From the NCBI GenBank assembly GCA_049472395.1, contig JBLIRR010000030.1, positions 1 through 64,000 of the forward strand: 64,000 nt of DNA, written 5' to 3'. Under the pieces are notes generated by a model. It had not been told where the DNA came from. It saw only the letters and a list, made by a program, of their open reading frames with translations, and did not search any database. The stretch is from JBLIRR01 sp049472395 (lineage in GTDB: Bacteria > SZUA-182 > DTGQ01 > JBLIRR01). Positions 36,274-45,956 of this stretch are shown piece by piece. Position 1 is the stretch's first letter. Each line of letters starts with the position of its first letter. A program made the position numbers and the translations under genes.

Positions 36274-38040
36274 TCAATTGGTGACATTCTGAAGCTGCAG
36301 CATGGTATAAAAATATCCCTGCCGTTTCACAAGCTCCGCATAGGTCCCTTGTTCAACGATATGTCCTTTCTTTACTACATATATATAATTGGCATTCACA
36401 ATTGTCGATAACCGATGAGCAATTGCTATAACAGTCCTTTTTTTTGATATATTCTCTATTGCCTGTTGAATTAAGCGTTCTGAATGGGTGTCCAACGAGC
36501 TTGTCGCTTCATCTAAAATAAGAATATCCGGATCAATTAATATGCCCCGTGCCAAGGCGATCCTTTGAATCTGACCACCTGAGAGGCGAACTCCACGATC
36601 ACCAACAATAGAATCATACCTAGCGGGAAAATCATTAATAAAATCATCTGCATGTGCTTGCCGGCATGCCATCCTCAACTCTTCATCAGATGCATCTTTT
36701 TTCGCCCAGCTAAGATTATCCCGTATTGACATGTTAAATAAGATACTCTCCTGGGATATATACCCGATATGTCGGCGATAGGATTGTATATCAAGCTGAT
36801 GGAGTGAGATATCATCAATTAAAATCTCACCTTCGTGGGGTTCATGGAATCCCATAATGAGGTCTACAAGAGTAGATTTTCCCGATCCTGATTCCCCTAC
36901 AATCGCAATCATCTTTCCTTTGGGTATACTAATATTAATATTGGATACTACTGGTTCATGCCCTGGGTAAGAAAAAAATAAATTTTTCATTATTATTTCC
37001 CGCTGTAGTCCTTTAAAAGGGATAATCCCACTTTTTTGGCGCAACCGTGTTGCTTCATCCCTTAAGGTTACTATTTGCTCATAACTGGGAAAAAAATTAT
37101 CGATTAAATTTTTTGCTTGCGCGATCTGGCCGACAATAGGGATTGCTTTCAACAATGCATACATCAAGACTGTAAGCTCGGCAATTGGCAACGCTAATTC
37201 TCTGGCGGTAAACATGGCGATAATTAATACTACAATACATAACGGCAGATATAGTTGGGGAATTGCATCATTAAGGACCTGGGATTTTATCGTCGCAATT
37301 CGGTGGTCCTCAAACGCATCCTTGAGATTCTCGGAACTCTTTCGTTGATTGGCAAAACTCAATATTGTTTTGGCAGAGCCCAAACTTTCTTGAATAATTG
37401 ATATCATTCGATTCGAGGTGAGTGTGTTTTTTTTCCCCAGATTATAGCTCACTTTATTAAAAAAAATAAAAGGAAGTGCAAACAAAACAGCTGCGAAAAG
37501 GCTAAAGAGCGTGACCTGCCAGGAAATATAAAATGGGACTGCCAAATAAAATATGAGTTGAAGAATAATAGCAACAAAACGGGCCATGGCTCCAAAGCCA
37601 TCCCCCACAGTCCTCAGTTCCCGAGTGAATGTATTTAAAAGCTTCCCCTGTTGCGCACTGCTAAAGAAGAACCACCGGGCCTTAAAGAAATCATCAAACG
37701 TGCCGAGCATAAGGTCACGAATCATTGCGTATTTCGTCATCTGTATAGTATAGGTGCCGAGTATATGGAATCCACTTTTACACATATTTAAAAGCAAAAA
37801 AAGCCCGAAAAGCGTCCATATACTAATAGGGATATTCAATGATCGCATCATTGCCACAATTTTCTGGGTTACATTGCTTGCTCCCTCAAGATTTTGATGA
37901 ATAATATAATCCATAATCGGGGCGAGCATGAAAATTGACATGGCTTCAACAAGATTGGTTGTTAAGAGAAAGAAAATATTGACAATTAAATAGTGATAAA
38001 ATTTTTTAAAAATATCACGTGCAAATATAAGAAGTCTCAT
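36274..38040 (-). CDS. ABC exporter, lipid-linked glycan flippase-like (MsbA/PglK type)
   Basis: The 588 residues are a fused half-transporter: six predicted membrane segments in residues 1-320, then an ATPase domain with IAIVGESGSGKSTLVDLI (Walker A), VRLSGGQIQRIALA (signature), DPDILILDEATSSLD (Walker B) and a His switch (AIAHRLS). Size and layout match MsbA and PglK, which flip lipid-linked glycans. As a single gene amid glycan enzymes it is a plausible flippase for the lipid-linked product started by the WecA-like enzyme at 53 kb. First gene of its minus-strand run, divergent from 38163. Confidence 0.88.
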   Translation of the reverse strand: MRLLIFARDIFKKFYHYLIVNIFFLLTTNLVEAMSIFMLAPIMDYIIHQNLEGASNVTQKIVAMMRSLNIPISIWTLFGLFLLLNMCKSGFHILGTYTIQMTKYAMIRDLMLGTFDDFFKARWFFFSSAQQGKLLNTFTRELRTVGDGFGAMARFVAIILQLIFYLAVPFYISWQVTLFSLFAAVLFALPFIFFNKVSYNLGKKNTLTSNRMISIIQESLGSAKTILSFANQRKSSENLKDAFEDHRIATIKSQVLNDAIPQLYLPLCIVVLIIAMFTARELALPIAELTVLMYALLKAIPIVGQIAQAKNLIDNFFPSYEQIVTLRDEATRLRQKSGIIPFKGLQREIIMKNLFFSYPGHEPVVSNINISIPKGKMIAIVGESGSGKSTLVDLIMGFHEPHEGEILIDDISLHQLDIQSYRRHIGYISQESILFNMSIRDNLSWAKKDASDEELRMACRQAHADDFINDFPARYDSIVGDRGVRLSGGQIQRIALARGILIDPDILILDEATSSLDTHSERLIQQAIENISKKRTVIAIAHRLSTIVNANYIYVVKKGHIVEQGTYAELVKRQGYFYTMLQLQNVTN

Positions 38041-38162
38041 GCTTTACCATGTAAAAATTGTATGTTAAAAAAAAATGTATTATTATATACTTCTCAATTA
38101 TATATGGAAAGGGACATGAATGAATGTTAAACCGAATAGTAAATAAGAGAGGATAGAAGTAT

Positions 38163-39332
38163 ATGTACAGAGTTGATGAGGATATAAAGATAAAGGAGAA
38201 TGAGAAGTCACAGGAGGATTATAAAGGGCTTTTTACGCCCTATAAAATACTTTTTCATAAAAATAAAATCATAGAACTGCAGAAAACAGGAACAACATTT
38301 CCCGTTGCCTTCGATATTGACCTGACTAACATGTGTAATCATAAATGCCCTCTGTGTAATGGCTCACGGGAGGCAGGTGCACGCGATTGCACTCACCAAA
38401 ATTTTGATCGCTTGAAAGATCTCATACGTGAAATAAAGCAGCTCGGTGCATGTTCTGTGACCTTTGGCGGAGGTGGTGACCCATCCGTGTATCCTCATTT
38501 TACTGAAGCATTAAGGTTTACAAAAGCCCAAGGATTGGATATTGGAGTGTATACAAACGGACAGGCACTAAATGAAGAATCTATGAGTGCCTTGGTGGAG
38601 TGTTGTACATGGATTCGTGTAAGTCTTGATGCAGACGGCCCTCAAATATATGAGATCGCGCACGGCGTACCTGGCACCATATTTTTTCAAATAGTAGACA
38701 ACATTCAGCAACTCGTCAACATAAAAAAGGCTCGACATAGTGATGTGACCATCGGAACATGTTATCTTATCGGGCCCAAAACAATCCCTGGCGTCTATCG
38801 AGGGACTCAAATAAGTCATGATCTGGGAGTTGATTATATACGTATTCGACCCTATTTTCAGAAACCGGGAGATAGACGGACCGTGATCGAGATAGATGAC
38901 ACATTAAAAATATTGGAAAAATGTAAAGATTTCGAAACAGATTCCTTTACCGTCTCTTATCCACATTACAGAATTGAATGGATGGATGATAAAAATCGCA
39001 TACGAAAGTATAAGAAATGCTATGGAGTGCATTTTATGGCCTCAGTAACGCCTGATGGAAACGTGTATCCATGCTGTCATTTTAAAAATATTCCGGGTAT
39101 GGAAATCGGCAACATTCACACGCAATCGTTTAAAAAAATATGGTATAAGGAAAGCAGAAAAAATTTAAGTAACACACTGCGATTTACCCATTGTCCCAAT
39201 CCCTGTAATTTTGAAAAACATAATGAATTTCTTGGAGATTTTATGGAGAGCCACCTTCCCCTTGATGAATATCTCACGCACAATGCCCTTGAAGAACCTC
39301 ACCAAGCAGGCATCCATAAAAACTTCTTATAA
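38163..39332 (+). CDS. Radical SAM/SPASM protein
   Basis: The 389-residue protein has the 4Fe-4S cysteines in DLTNMCNHKCPLCNG (CxxxCxxC), the GGGGDP-like glycine segment TFGGGGDPSVYP, and a C-terminal SPASM-like region (CYGVHFMASVTPDGNVYPCC, then THCPNPCNF). The reaction is unknown. SD AGAGGAT lies upstream of the ATG, and a 122-base gap separates it from the divergent ABC gene. Two related proteins are at 44882 and 45957. Confidence 0.85.
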   Translation: MYRVDEDIKIKENEKSQEDYKGLFTPYKILFHKNKIIELQKTGTTFPVAFDIDLTNMCNHKCPLCNGSREAGARDCTHQNFDRLKDLIREIKQLGACSVTFGGGGDPSVYPHFTEALRFTKAQGLDIGVYTNGQALNEESMSALVECCTWIRVSLDADGPQIYEIAHGVPGTIFFQIVDNIQQLVNIKKARHSDVTIGTCYLIGPKTIPGVYRGTQISHDLGVDYIRIRPYFQKPGDRRTVIEIDDTLKILEKCKDFETDSFTVSYPHYRIEWMDDKNRIRKYKKCYGVHFMASVTPDGNVYPCCHFKNIPGMEIGNIHTQSFKKIWYKESRKNLSNTLRFTHCPNPCNFEKHNEFLGDFMESHLPLDEYLTHNALEEPHQAGIHKNFL

Positions 39333-39349
39333 TTGTCAAATACCTTACT

Positions 39350-40237
39350 ATGAATGTATTAGTCACGGGTGCTACAGGTTTTGTAGGATCATATATAACT
39401 AAGGAATTACTCACAAGAGGCTACAATGTCTGTGGCATTACCCAGCGTGGTGTGACGAACTATATTGATGACATCTCCTCGCATCCCTGTTTTCATCTTG
39501 TTCAGCATGACCTATCAGAAGAATTCGATCTTCCGGACAATTTTCATGCCCTTATCAATGCTGCTGCCGAGTCACGGGATAACATGGCTGGTTTTGAGAA
39601 TTATCTGTCCAGAAATATTATAGGGACTCGGAACATTATTAATTTTTGCATAAAAAAATCCATAAAAAAAGTGATTCACCTCTCATCTATGTCCATCTAT
39701 GGAAAGGTGTATGATGACATAGTGACTGAAAAAACCGAGAGTATCTCTCCCGGCAACTACGGATTATCCAAGTTGTTCGCAGAAAGAATGTTTAAAGAAG
39801 AAAATGAGAATATTGCAGCTATCTGCTTGCGACTCCCTGGTATTTTGGGCAAAGAAGCCAAATATCCTTGGCTGGTCCAAGTTCTCAAGGCACTCGTTGC
39901 GAAAAAACCTATTGTGGTGTATAATCCGGATGCTCTTTTTAATAACGCACTTTACGTAAAAAACCTCGCATATTTTACAGCCGATTTAGTAACGATGGAT
40001 CTTCATGCCTTTGATGTTATAAATATTTCAGCACAATCACCCTTGAAAATTATTGATGTCATTTACCATCTGAGCACCGCACTAAAATTATCCCCCCATA
40101 TAGATATATCCTGTGAAAAAAGGCATTCATTTATCATATCAACACAGCGAGCTGAGAAATATTATCACTACACTCCTGAGGCCTTGCGTGATACTCTGAA
40201 TAGATTTACCGAAGATTATTGTACACATAAAGGATAA
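39350..40237 (+). CDS. NAD-dependent sugar epimerase/reductase (SDR)
   Basis: The 295 residues start VLVTGATGFVGSYITKEL (GxxGxxG), then ALINAAAESRDN, VIHLSSMSIYGK and NYGLSKLFAERM (YxxxK). Shorter than the 4-epimerases (about 330), closer to RmlD/4-reductase-like enzymes. Begins 17 bases after the radical SAM stop, same strand, and is followed by a sulfotransferase-like gene. Confidence 0.85.
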   Translation: MNVLVTGATGFVGSYITKELLTRGYNVCGITQRGVTNYIDDISSHPCFHLVQHDLSEEFDLPDNFHALINAAAESRDNMAGFENYLSRNIIGTRNIINFCIKKSIKKVIHLSSMSIYGKVYDDIVTEKTESISPGNYGLSKLFAERMFKEENENIAAICLRLPGILGKEAKYPWLVQVLKALVAKKPIVVYNPDALFNNALYVKNLAYFTADLVTMDLHAFDVINISAQSPLKIIDVIYHLSTALKLSPHIDISCEKRHSFIISTQRAEKYYHYTPEALRDTLNRFTEDYCTHKG

Positions 40238-40247
40238 AAGAAGCACT

Positions 40248-41039
40248 ATGAATTATTTCCTGATTGTTTCACTGCGACGATGCGGTTCCACGTATTGCGC
40301 CAGTGAACTTGACAGTTACAAAGACGTGTATTGTCAATATGAATTTGTCTATAAGCCACCTCATAAATTAAACAAAAACCATAAAAGAATAGACCTTGAG
40401 GAGGAGAATTTTTCTTTTCCTGCTTCTATTGACTCCTTTTGTAATAATTCTTTAATACGGGGTAGCAAAGTCACCTTCCCCGACTACCAGCCCGATAAAG
40501 CGCCGGATATTCTTCGCATTATTCGAAAAGATAAGGTGAAGGTAATCCACATTATACGCTCTCTTCATGAACAGATGGTTTCACAAAAAAATGTTGAAAA
40601 ATCAGGCGTGTATCATGTACTGCGCCCTGGAGAGGATGCTTTCCAGGAATGTTTGAACAGCAGTCACAGACATTTCGAACGCTTACAGGATACATCAAAA
40701 ATAGAATATAAATATCACTTTACTCCTTCGGAGGTCGACACATTCTGCTCCCATGTCACGTCGATCGACGCCGGAATATGCACCTTACAAGCTACCAATC
40801 CCTATCTTTTAATTCCATATCCCGATCTTACAACCAGCATAGAAACAATCTTGGCTTTTTTACAAGTGCCGAAAATAGACTCTACTTATCAAAAAATAAA
40901 AAAGCAAGGCCTTAAAAAAATTATAAAAAGTGACCATAAGGATATGATAGAAAATTGGTCGCAAGTGCGTCCTCTCTTTGAAAAATGGGAACGGGAACGA
41001 GAAAAATTATTTTCTCCTGACAACACAAAAAACTGTTAA
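40248..41039 (+). CDS. Sulfotransferase-like P-loop protein
   Basis: The 263-residue protein opens IVSLRRCGSTYCASEL, similar to the 5'-phosphosulfate-binding loop of Stf0/carbohydrate sulfotransferases, and KVIHIIRSLHEQMVSQKNVE resembles the 3'-phosphate motif. It would transfer sulfate from PAPS to the glycan. No PAPS-synthesis gene is in the window. Start 10 bases after the epimerase. The family call rests on two short motifs. Confidence 0.6.
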   Translation: MNYFLIVSLRRCGSTYCASELDSYKDVYCQYEFVYKPPHKLNKNHKRIDLEEENFSFPASIDSFCNNSLIRGSKVTFPDYQPDKAPDILRIIRKDKVKVIHIIRSLHEQMVSQKNVEKSGVYHVLRPGEDAFQECLNSSHRHFERLQDTSKIEYKYHFTPSEVDTFCSHVTSIDAGICTLQATNPYLLIPYPDLTTSIETILAFLQVPKIDSTYQKIKKQGLKKIIKSDHKDMIENWSQVRPLFEKWEREREKLFSPDNTKNC

Positions 41040-41183
41040 AAAAAGTATATTAAAAAATTATTCCCGTTCACTTCTTCATCGTGCACATTCGATTTAAACT
41101 TTACTTTCTTCATTGACAATTTGATTTACACTTTTACCGATAAATTATTAGATAAAACTATTGAAATTATGATATGATAGGAT

Positions 41184-42479
41184 ATGCGTTCCGTTGTTAA
41201 AAAAGTATATATTCTGTTGCGCTTGACTCTCAATGGATTTCTCAGTATACCTTATCTATTATGTGCAATTCCTTGTGTTGGGGTAATGCGAATTATTAAA
41301 TTCCGGATAGTAATCCGTCTCGCGCAACTTGATGCAAAGCATGCCTTTGGCCATTTATGGACTCCCGAACTTTACCTATGTGAGCGTGATTTAGGGTGGC
41401 AGGAAAAAAAGGGAATTGTAGATATTTTTTATACAGTAGCCCCTGTTGTTAATAATACGCTACTTAAGAAATGGCGGGATCATATCCGGCTTTACCCCCA
41501 AAGTAGATTACTTGACATGATCGATCGGATCAATCGCCTGCTCCCCGGACCCGGATTTGTTGATCATATAATCGTTCTTAAAACACCATTAGATGTCATT
41601 GATGACTCTTTTGATTATAGGAAACATACGTTCAGTCGTGTACCAAGAACCTTTACCTCTCGCATAGCCACGGGCCGTGAGATACTCATGAAAACTCCTC
41701 CCCATATCACCTTTACGCCAGAAGAAGAGCGCATGGGGAAAGATGCGTTGAGAAAGATGGGAATACCTGAAGGAGGGCAATTCATCTGTTTTCATTGCCG
41801 TGACAGCGCTTACAAGCAAGCCGTTCTCCCACATTTCGATTGGCGGTATCATGATTTTCGGGATGCTACTATTCATAACTATATACCCATGGCTGAGCTT
41901 CTTGCCCGGGAAGGATATTATATGGTAAGAATGGGGGCCGAGGTTTCAGAGCAGTTGCATACTCCCAATCCCATGATTATTGACTATGCTTCGTGTTATC
42001 GAACCGAGCTTATGGATTTCTACCTTGGGGCTCATTGTTACTTTTTTATTACAAGCCAAACAGGTATGAATACAATCCCTCTTTTTTTTAGAAAACCGAT
42101 CGTGCTGGTGAATGTTGTTCCCATTGCATATCCCCCCTCATGGACCCGCTTTGATCTGTTTATCCCTAAAAAACTATGGTCACGTGAAAAAAAACGCTTT
42201 TTAAGCTTTCGTGAAATATTCGAATCAAAAATCTGTTTTTATAATCATGCTCACGAGTATGAACGGGAGGGGATTGAAGTTATCGAGAATACTCCAGAGG
42301 AAATCACAGATGCAGTCTTTGAAATGAAACGCCGCCTTGACCGTTCATGGAAGACAACTGAAGAAGAACGTGATCTTCAAAAAAGATTTAAAGCAACACT
42401 TACCCATTGTATTCTGAGAAATAATGCCACACTTCCTATCGGAATAAAATTTTTACAGCAAAATCAATCCCTTTTATAA
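41184..42479 (+). CDS. TIGR04372-like glycosyltransferase
   Basis: The 431 residues have an N-terminal hydrophobic stretch (LRLTLNGFLSIPYLLCAIPC) then ICFHCRDSAYKQAVLP, DATIHNYIPMAELLAREGYY and VRMGAEVSE, with FFITSQTGMNTIPLFFRKP near the C-terminus. These recall the TIGR04372 glycosyltransferase family. The preceding 144-base gap contains only a weak TTGACA-like -35 with no convincing -10. Convergent with the methyltransferase at 42481, one base apart. Confidence 0.7.
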   Translation: MRSVVKKVYILLRLTLNGFLSIPYLLCAIPCVGVMRIIKFRIVIRLAQLDAKHAFGHLWTPELYLCERDLGWQEKKGIVDIFYTVAPVVNNTLLKKWRDHIRLYPQSRLLDMIDRINRLLPGPGFVDHIIVLKTPLDVIDDSFDYRKHTFSRVPRTFTSRIATGREILMKTPPHITFTPEEERMGKDALRKMGIPEGGQFICFHCRDSAYKQAVLPHFDWRYHDFRDATIHNYIPMAELLAREGYYMVRMGAEVSEQLHTPNPMIIDYASCYRTELMDFYLGAHCYFFITSQTGMNTIPLFFRKPIVLVNVVPIAYPPSWTRFDLFIPKKLWSREKKRFLSFREIFESKICFYNHAHEYEREGIEVIENTPEEITDAVFEMKRRLDRSWKTTEEERDLQKRFKATLTHCILRNNATLPIGIKFLQQNQSLL

Positions 42480-42480
42480 A

Positions 42481-43143
42481 CTATTCAAAATAGATAAACT
42501 CATAATCGCCCCTATAGCCAAATTCATTAAATAGCCAAATCCACTCCTGAGGCTTAAAAAAAGACTCGCAGGTCAGTGCCCAGCATTCTAAATTAAATAA
42601 CTCTTCCTCATTCCTATAGCCCTCAACAACGATAAATTTATCCTTCCCTACTCTTTCAATCTCTTGTAGTGATGCCTTAAGTTCAAATATATGCAGATTG
42701 TGCAATGTGGTTAAGGAAATCACCAGGTCAAATTCATTATCACCAAAAGGATAAGGGTCCTGAGCTTTATACAGAAAAAGGTTTTCTTTTATCTCTTCTT
42801 TTGCATGTTCAAGGGCATAATGTGAAATATCAAAGCCGGTGACTGTTGCATCAGGCAGGAGCTTCGAAAGCTCATACAATAAAAAACCCTTTCCACAACC
42901 AACATCGAGAATTCGAGCTTTCTTAGGAAGATTATATGTGTCGATCAAATCTCTCGCAACAACTTCCCATCTGCCATCATATTTAAATCCGCCATACCCA
43001 TATCGTCTATCCCCGTCCCAATAGTCTCTGCCATATTCCTTTGAAATTTTCATGCAATGTATTTTCTCATCCATCATACGGGGAAGATACTCTCTCCTCG
43101 TCCTCGTATGGAGCTTCGTGACAATATTCCTTAATTTTCCCAT
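42481..43143 (-). CDS. Class I SAM methyltransferase
   Basis: The 220-residue protein has RILDVGCGKGFLLYELSKLL (motif I), VTGFDISHYALEHA and LVISLTTLHNLHIF (post-II). An upstream YGRDYWDGDRRYGYGGFKY segment is typical of a small-substrate methyltransferase lid. It is the last gene of the minus-strand run and starts 2 bases after the transketolase C-subunit gene. Substrate unknown. Confidence 0.85.
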   Translation of the reverse strand: MGKLRNIVTKLHTRTRREYLPRMMDEKIHCMKISKEYGRDYWDGDRRYGYGGFKYDGRWEVVARDLIDTYNLPKKARILDVGCGKGFLLYELSKLLPDATVTGFDISHYALEHAKEEIKENLFLYKAQDPYPFGDNEFDLVISLTTLHNLHIFELKASLQEIERVGKDKFIVVEGYRNEEELFNLECWALTCESFFKPQEWIWLFNEFGYRGDYEFIYFE

Positions 43144-43144
43144 T

Positions 43145-44062
43145 CTACTCCCTCATATACTTTTTTGTTATCTCTGCTATGTCCTTTGCAGAAATATGAT
43201 AGAAATCCCGCATACCTTGTGTATTCTTTATCTCATGTATATAGTTATTCTCTATGCCCATGGATACTACTTCTACATGTGGCGAGGTATGGCCTAACAA
43301 TCTGCTTACAATACTTCCCAGACCACATATCTTATAATGCTCTTCAACACAGATAACCGTCCGGATATTTTCAAGATGGCCCAGTAACTTATTTCTATGT
43401 AACGGCTGAAGCATGGGAATAGAAATGAGTGTGGGATACATATCCTCCTTCACTAATAACTCGTATGCCCTCATCACTTCCTCAGATATTGATCCATGGA
43501 AAATCAGTGCACTCCCCTCCCCCTCTTTAAGCACCTGGGGCTCTGTGATATCAAAATCACGTGAGCTATGGATATTCGGCTCACCCCTTTTGGCCAAACG
43601 AACATACACAGGCGTATCTGCTTCTAATGAGTAATGCGCGGCTAATTCCGCTTCAATGGGATCAATTGGAGAAAAAACCGTTAAATTTGGCAGCGTTTGC
43701 GCAATGCCGATATCTTCTATTGAATAATGTGTCATGCCTTGGGGGGCGTAGGTGACACCGCTTCCTATCCCTACCAGCACCACAGGCAGTTTCTGATAAC
43801 AGATATCATTTCTTACTTGTTCATAGCAACGATAAAGAACAAAAGGGATAATATTATAATAATATACTTTAAAACCGACAAGCGCCATTCCCGCGGCAAA
43901 ACTTATCGCATTCTGCTCCGCAACCCCTAAATTAATAAATCTTTGAGGATACTCATCCTTAAATTCACAGAAAACCCCGAGCCCTGCATCACCGCTTATG
44001 AAAAACGTCTCATCCCGCTCTTTTGATAACTGTATGACTGTATTGATAAAAGTATTTCTCAT
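43145..44062 (-). CDS. Transketolase C-terminal subunit
   Basis: The 305 residues cover the pyrimidine-binding and C-terminal domains of transketolase: FISGDAGLGVF, FINLGVAEQNAISFAAGMAL (the conserved Glu that activates TPP), GVTYAPQGMTHYSIEDIGI and RTVICVEEHYKICGLGS. It is separated from the N-terminal subunit gene by one base, so the enzyme is a split alpha2beta2 type. Split transketolases in glycan loci are usually committed to a special ketose or branched sugar. Confidence 0.9.
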   Translation of the reverse strand: MRNTFINTVIQLSKERDETFFISGDAGLGVFCEFKDEYPQRFINLGVAEQNAISFAAGMALVGFKVYYYNIIPFVLYRCYEQVRNDICYQKLPVVLVGIGSGVTYAPQGMTHYSIEDIGIAQTLPNLTVFSPIDPIEAELAAHYSLEADTPVYVRLAKRGEPNIHSSRDFDITEPQVLKEGEGSALIFHGSISEEVMRAYELLVKEDMYPTLISIPMLQPLHRNKLLGHLENIRTVICVEEHYKICGLGSIVSRLLGHTSPHVEVVSMGIENNYIHEIKNTQGMRDFYHISAKDIAEITKKYMRE

Positions 44063-44063
44063 A

Positions 44064-44852
44064 TTAATAAGAATTCAGCTCCTTCATGGCCTTTTCCTTA
44101 ATCTCATCAGTGACAATATAATAATGCCAGATAAGGCGATCTTCCATGAATGAGACGCCTTTGCCTTTTACTGTATGCGCGATAATAATCTTAGGCTTTC
44201 CATGCGAATCCTCATCCAGGGCAGATTGTATCTCAGAAAAATTATGCCCGTCTATTTCAATAGTGTACCAGCCAAAGGCCTCCCATTTGGCGCTCACTGG
44301 CTCAAAAGCACATAAATCCCTCGCTCTGCCGTATCCTTGCAAATTATTATAATCAAGAAGTGCGGTAAAATTATCCGTATGCAGAGCAGGAGCAAACAGC
44401 GCTCCTTCCCAAATTGAACCCTCCTGCGTCTCTCCATCACCGATAATAGTATAGACAGCCCGAGGGCTCCCCTTTTTTTTAAAGCCATAGGCCATGCCGA
44501 GGCCCATATTGAAGCCATGGCCAAGAGAGCCGGCAGACACCTCTATGCCTTTCACTGAAAACCTGTCCAGATGGCCTGGCAGTGACCCATCATTTTGATA
44601 ATAATCTTCCAGCTTTTCTTTCCCAATAATTTTTTTCTCAGCTAATGTGCTGTATAAGGCAAGAGCCGAATGCCCTTTACTCAGAATAAATATATCACGC
44701 TCACTCCATGTATCTAACCGTAACTTATAAAAATATAATATCGTCAATAAATCAACACAGGAGAGGCATGAGCCGACATGAGGGCTTTTTGATTTATGGG
44801 CAATAGTAATTATTTTTTTCCTAATTGCTTTTGAATAATGCGAAAAATCCAC
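44064..44852 (-). CDS. Transketolase N-terminal subunit
   Basis: The 262 residues hold the TPP-binding domain: FILSKGHSALALYSTLAE (SKGHS), SLGHGFNMGLGMAYGFK and the GDGETQEGSIWEGALFAP plus LLDYNNLQ Mg-TPP motif (GDG..N..N). Start is GTG with GAGAAG 5 to 6 bases upstream. It would move a two-carbon ketol unit between sugars together with the adjacent subunit. A radical SAM gene precedes it. Confidence 0.9.
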   Translation of the reverse strand: MDFSHYSKAIRKKIITIAHKSKSPHVGSCLSCVDLLTILYFYKLRLDTWSERDIFILSKGHSALALYSTLAEKKIIGKEKLEDYYQNDGSLPGHLDRFSVKGIEVSAGSLGHGFNMGLGMAYGFKKKGSPRAVYTIIGDGETQEGSIWEGALFAPALHTDNFTALLDYNNLQGYGRARDLCAFEPVSAKWEAFGWYTIEIDGHNFSEIQSALDEDSHGKPKIIIAHTVKGKGVSFMEDRLIWHYYIVTDEIKEKAMKELNSY

Positions 44853-44881
44853 TGTATCTTCTCATCCTCGCTGCAATGTTT

Positions 44882-45955
44882 TTAAATAAAATTAATATGC
44901 CTGACACTGGGATGGGTGACTTCCCATAAAAACTCATTTATTGCGTGTGGCCTGCAATTGGGGGGGCATTGGTGGGTATCAAGATCCCTCTCCAAATATT
45001 CTTTTACCCTTCTTCTTCTTTCACCACACCATATTTCTTTTAACCTTTTTTCATAAATATTCCCGAACACAAATTCTTCTTTATCCCAGTAAGGCAAACA
45101 GCTCGCCAGTTCTCCCGCAGAATTTAATACGGTAATAAATGAACTGCCGAGGCAATTTTTATATCTTCGTATGCCGTAATGATCAAATGAATCTCTTCTT
45201 GCAATAACCTTAAAATCTTCATTCGAAAAATTTTCCGCTTCCTTAAGAACTACATCAATACTTTTAAGCTGAAAATGCTCCTTCATTTGATAGTGCTGAA
45301 AACTGCTCTGTTGAATAAAGGGTTTTATCACAAAATAATCAACCCCTCTTTCTTTTAAACTTTTCACGGCGCTCGTTACATAATTAATATTCTCTGGGAG
45401 AAGAACATATTGTATGCCAATATCAAGGTCTAACTTCTTTTCTTTTTTTATCATCACCGCCGTTTCAATATGATGCAACACCCTATGAAATATGCTCGGA
45501 TTAACCCTATGAATGATACTATAATTCTCTTCTATCCCGCCATTAAAACTGATTCTCATGAAAGTCAAGGAGGGGAGTATCTTCTCGGATAGCTCTTTTG
45601 TTAAGAGCTGCCCATTCGTATATAACCCCACATCAATGCCTCTTTTCTTAGAATGAGTTATAAACTGGTCAATATCAGGGTGCAGTAAGGGTTCACCCTC
45701 CCCGGCGTATAATAGGCTTCTTATTCCGTCATGTGCACTGTCATCGATAAATTTCAGAAAAATCTCGGTCTCCAGTTTTCTATCAGGATACCCAATAAAA
45801 TCATAGGCACAAAATATACATCTATGATTACACCTTCCCACAGGACTTATCTCCATATATAATGGGAAGCAATCCTTTTCTTTAAGATACTGTGCTACCC
45901 TGTCAAGATGATAGATCAATTTATGTCCGTCAAAAATATAATTTCTGTTATACAT
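44882..45955 (-). CDS. Radical SAM/SPASM protein
   Basis: The 357 residues carry the cluster motif SPVGRCNHRCIFCAYDFIGY, an AGEGEPLLHPD glycine/acid motif, and a SPASM-type tail (CLGSSFITVLNSAGELASCLPY, QCPPNCRPH) for an auxiliary cluster. I use the ATG at 45955; an in-frame TTG lies 9 bases upstream. The previous radical SAM gene's stop overlaps this region. Chemistry unknown; paired with the product of 45957-47006. Confidence 0.83.
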   Translation of the reverse strand: MYNRNYIFDGHKLIYHLDRVAQYLKEKDCFPLYMEISPVGRCNHRCIFCAYDFIGYPDRKLETEIFLKFIDDSAHDGIRSLLYAGEGEPLLHPDIDQFITHSKKRGIDVGLYTNGQLLTKELSEKILPSLTFMRISFNGGIEENYSIIHRVNPSIFHRVLHHIETAVMIKKEKKLDLDIGIQYVLLPENINYVTSAVKSLKERGVDYFVIKPFIQQSSFQHYQMKEHFQLKSIDVVLKEAENFSNEDFKVIARRDSFDHYGIRRYKNCLGSSFITVLNSAGELASCLPYWDKEEFVFGNIYEKRLKEIWCGERRRRVKEYLERDLDTHQCPPNCRPHAINEFLWEVTHPSVRHINFI

Positions 45956-45956
45956 C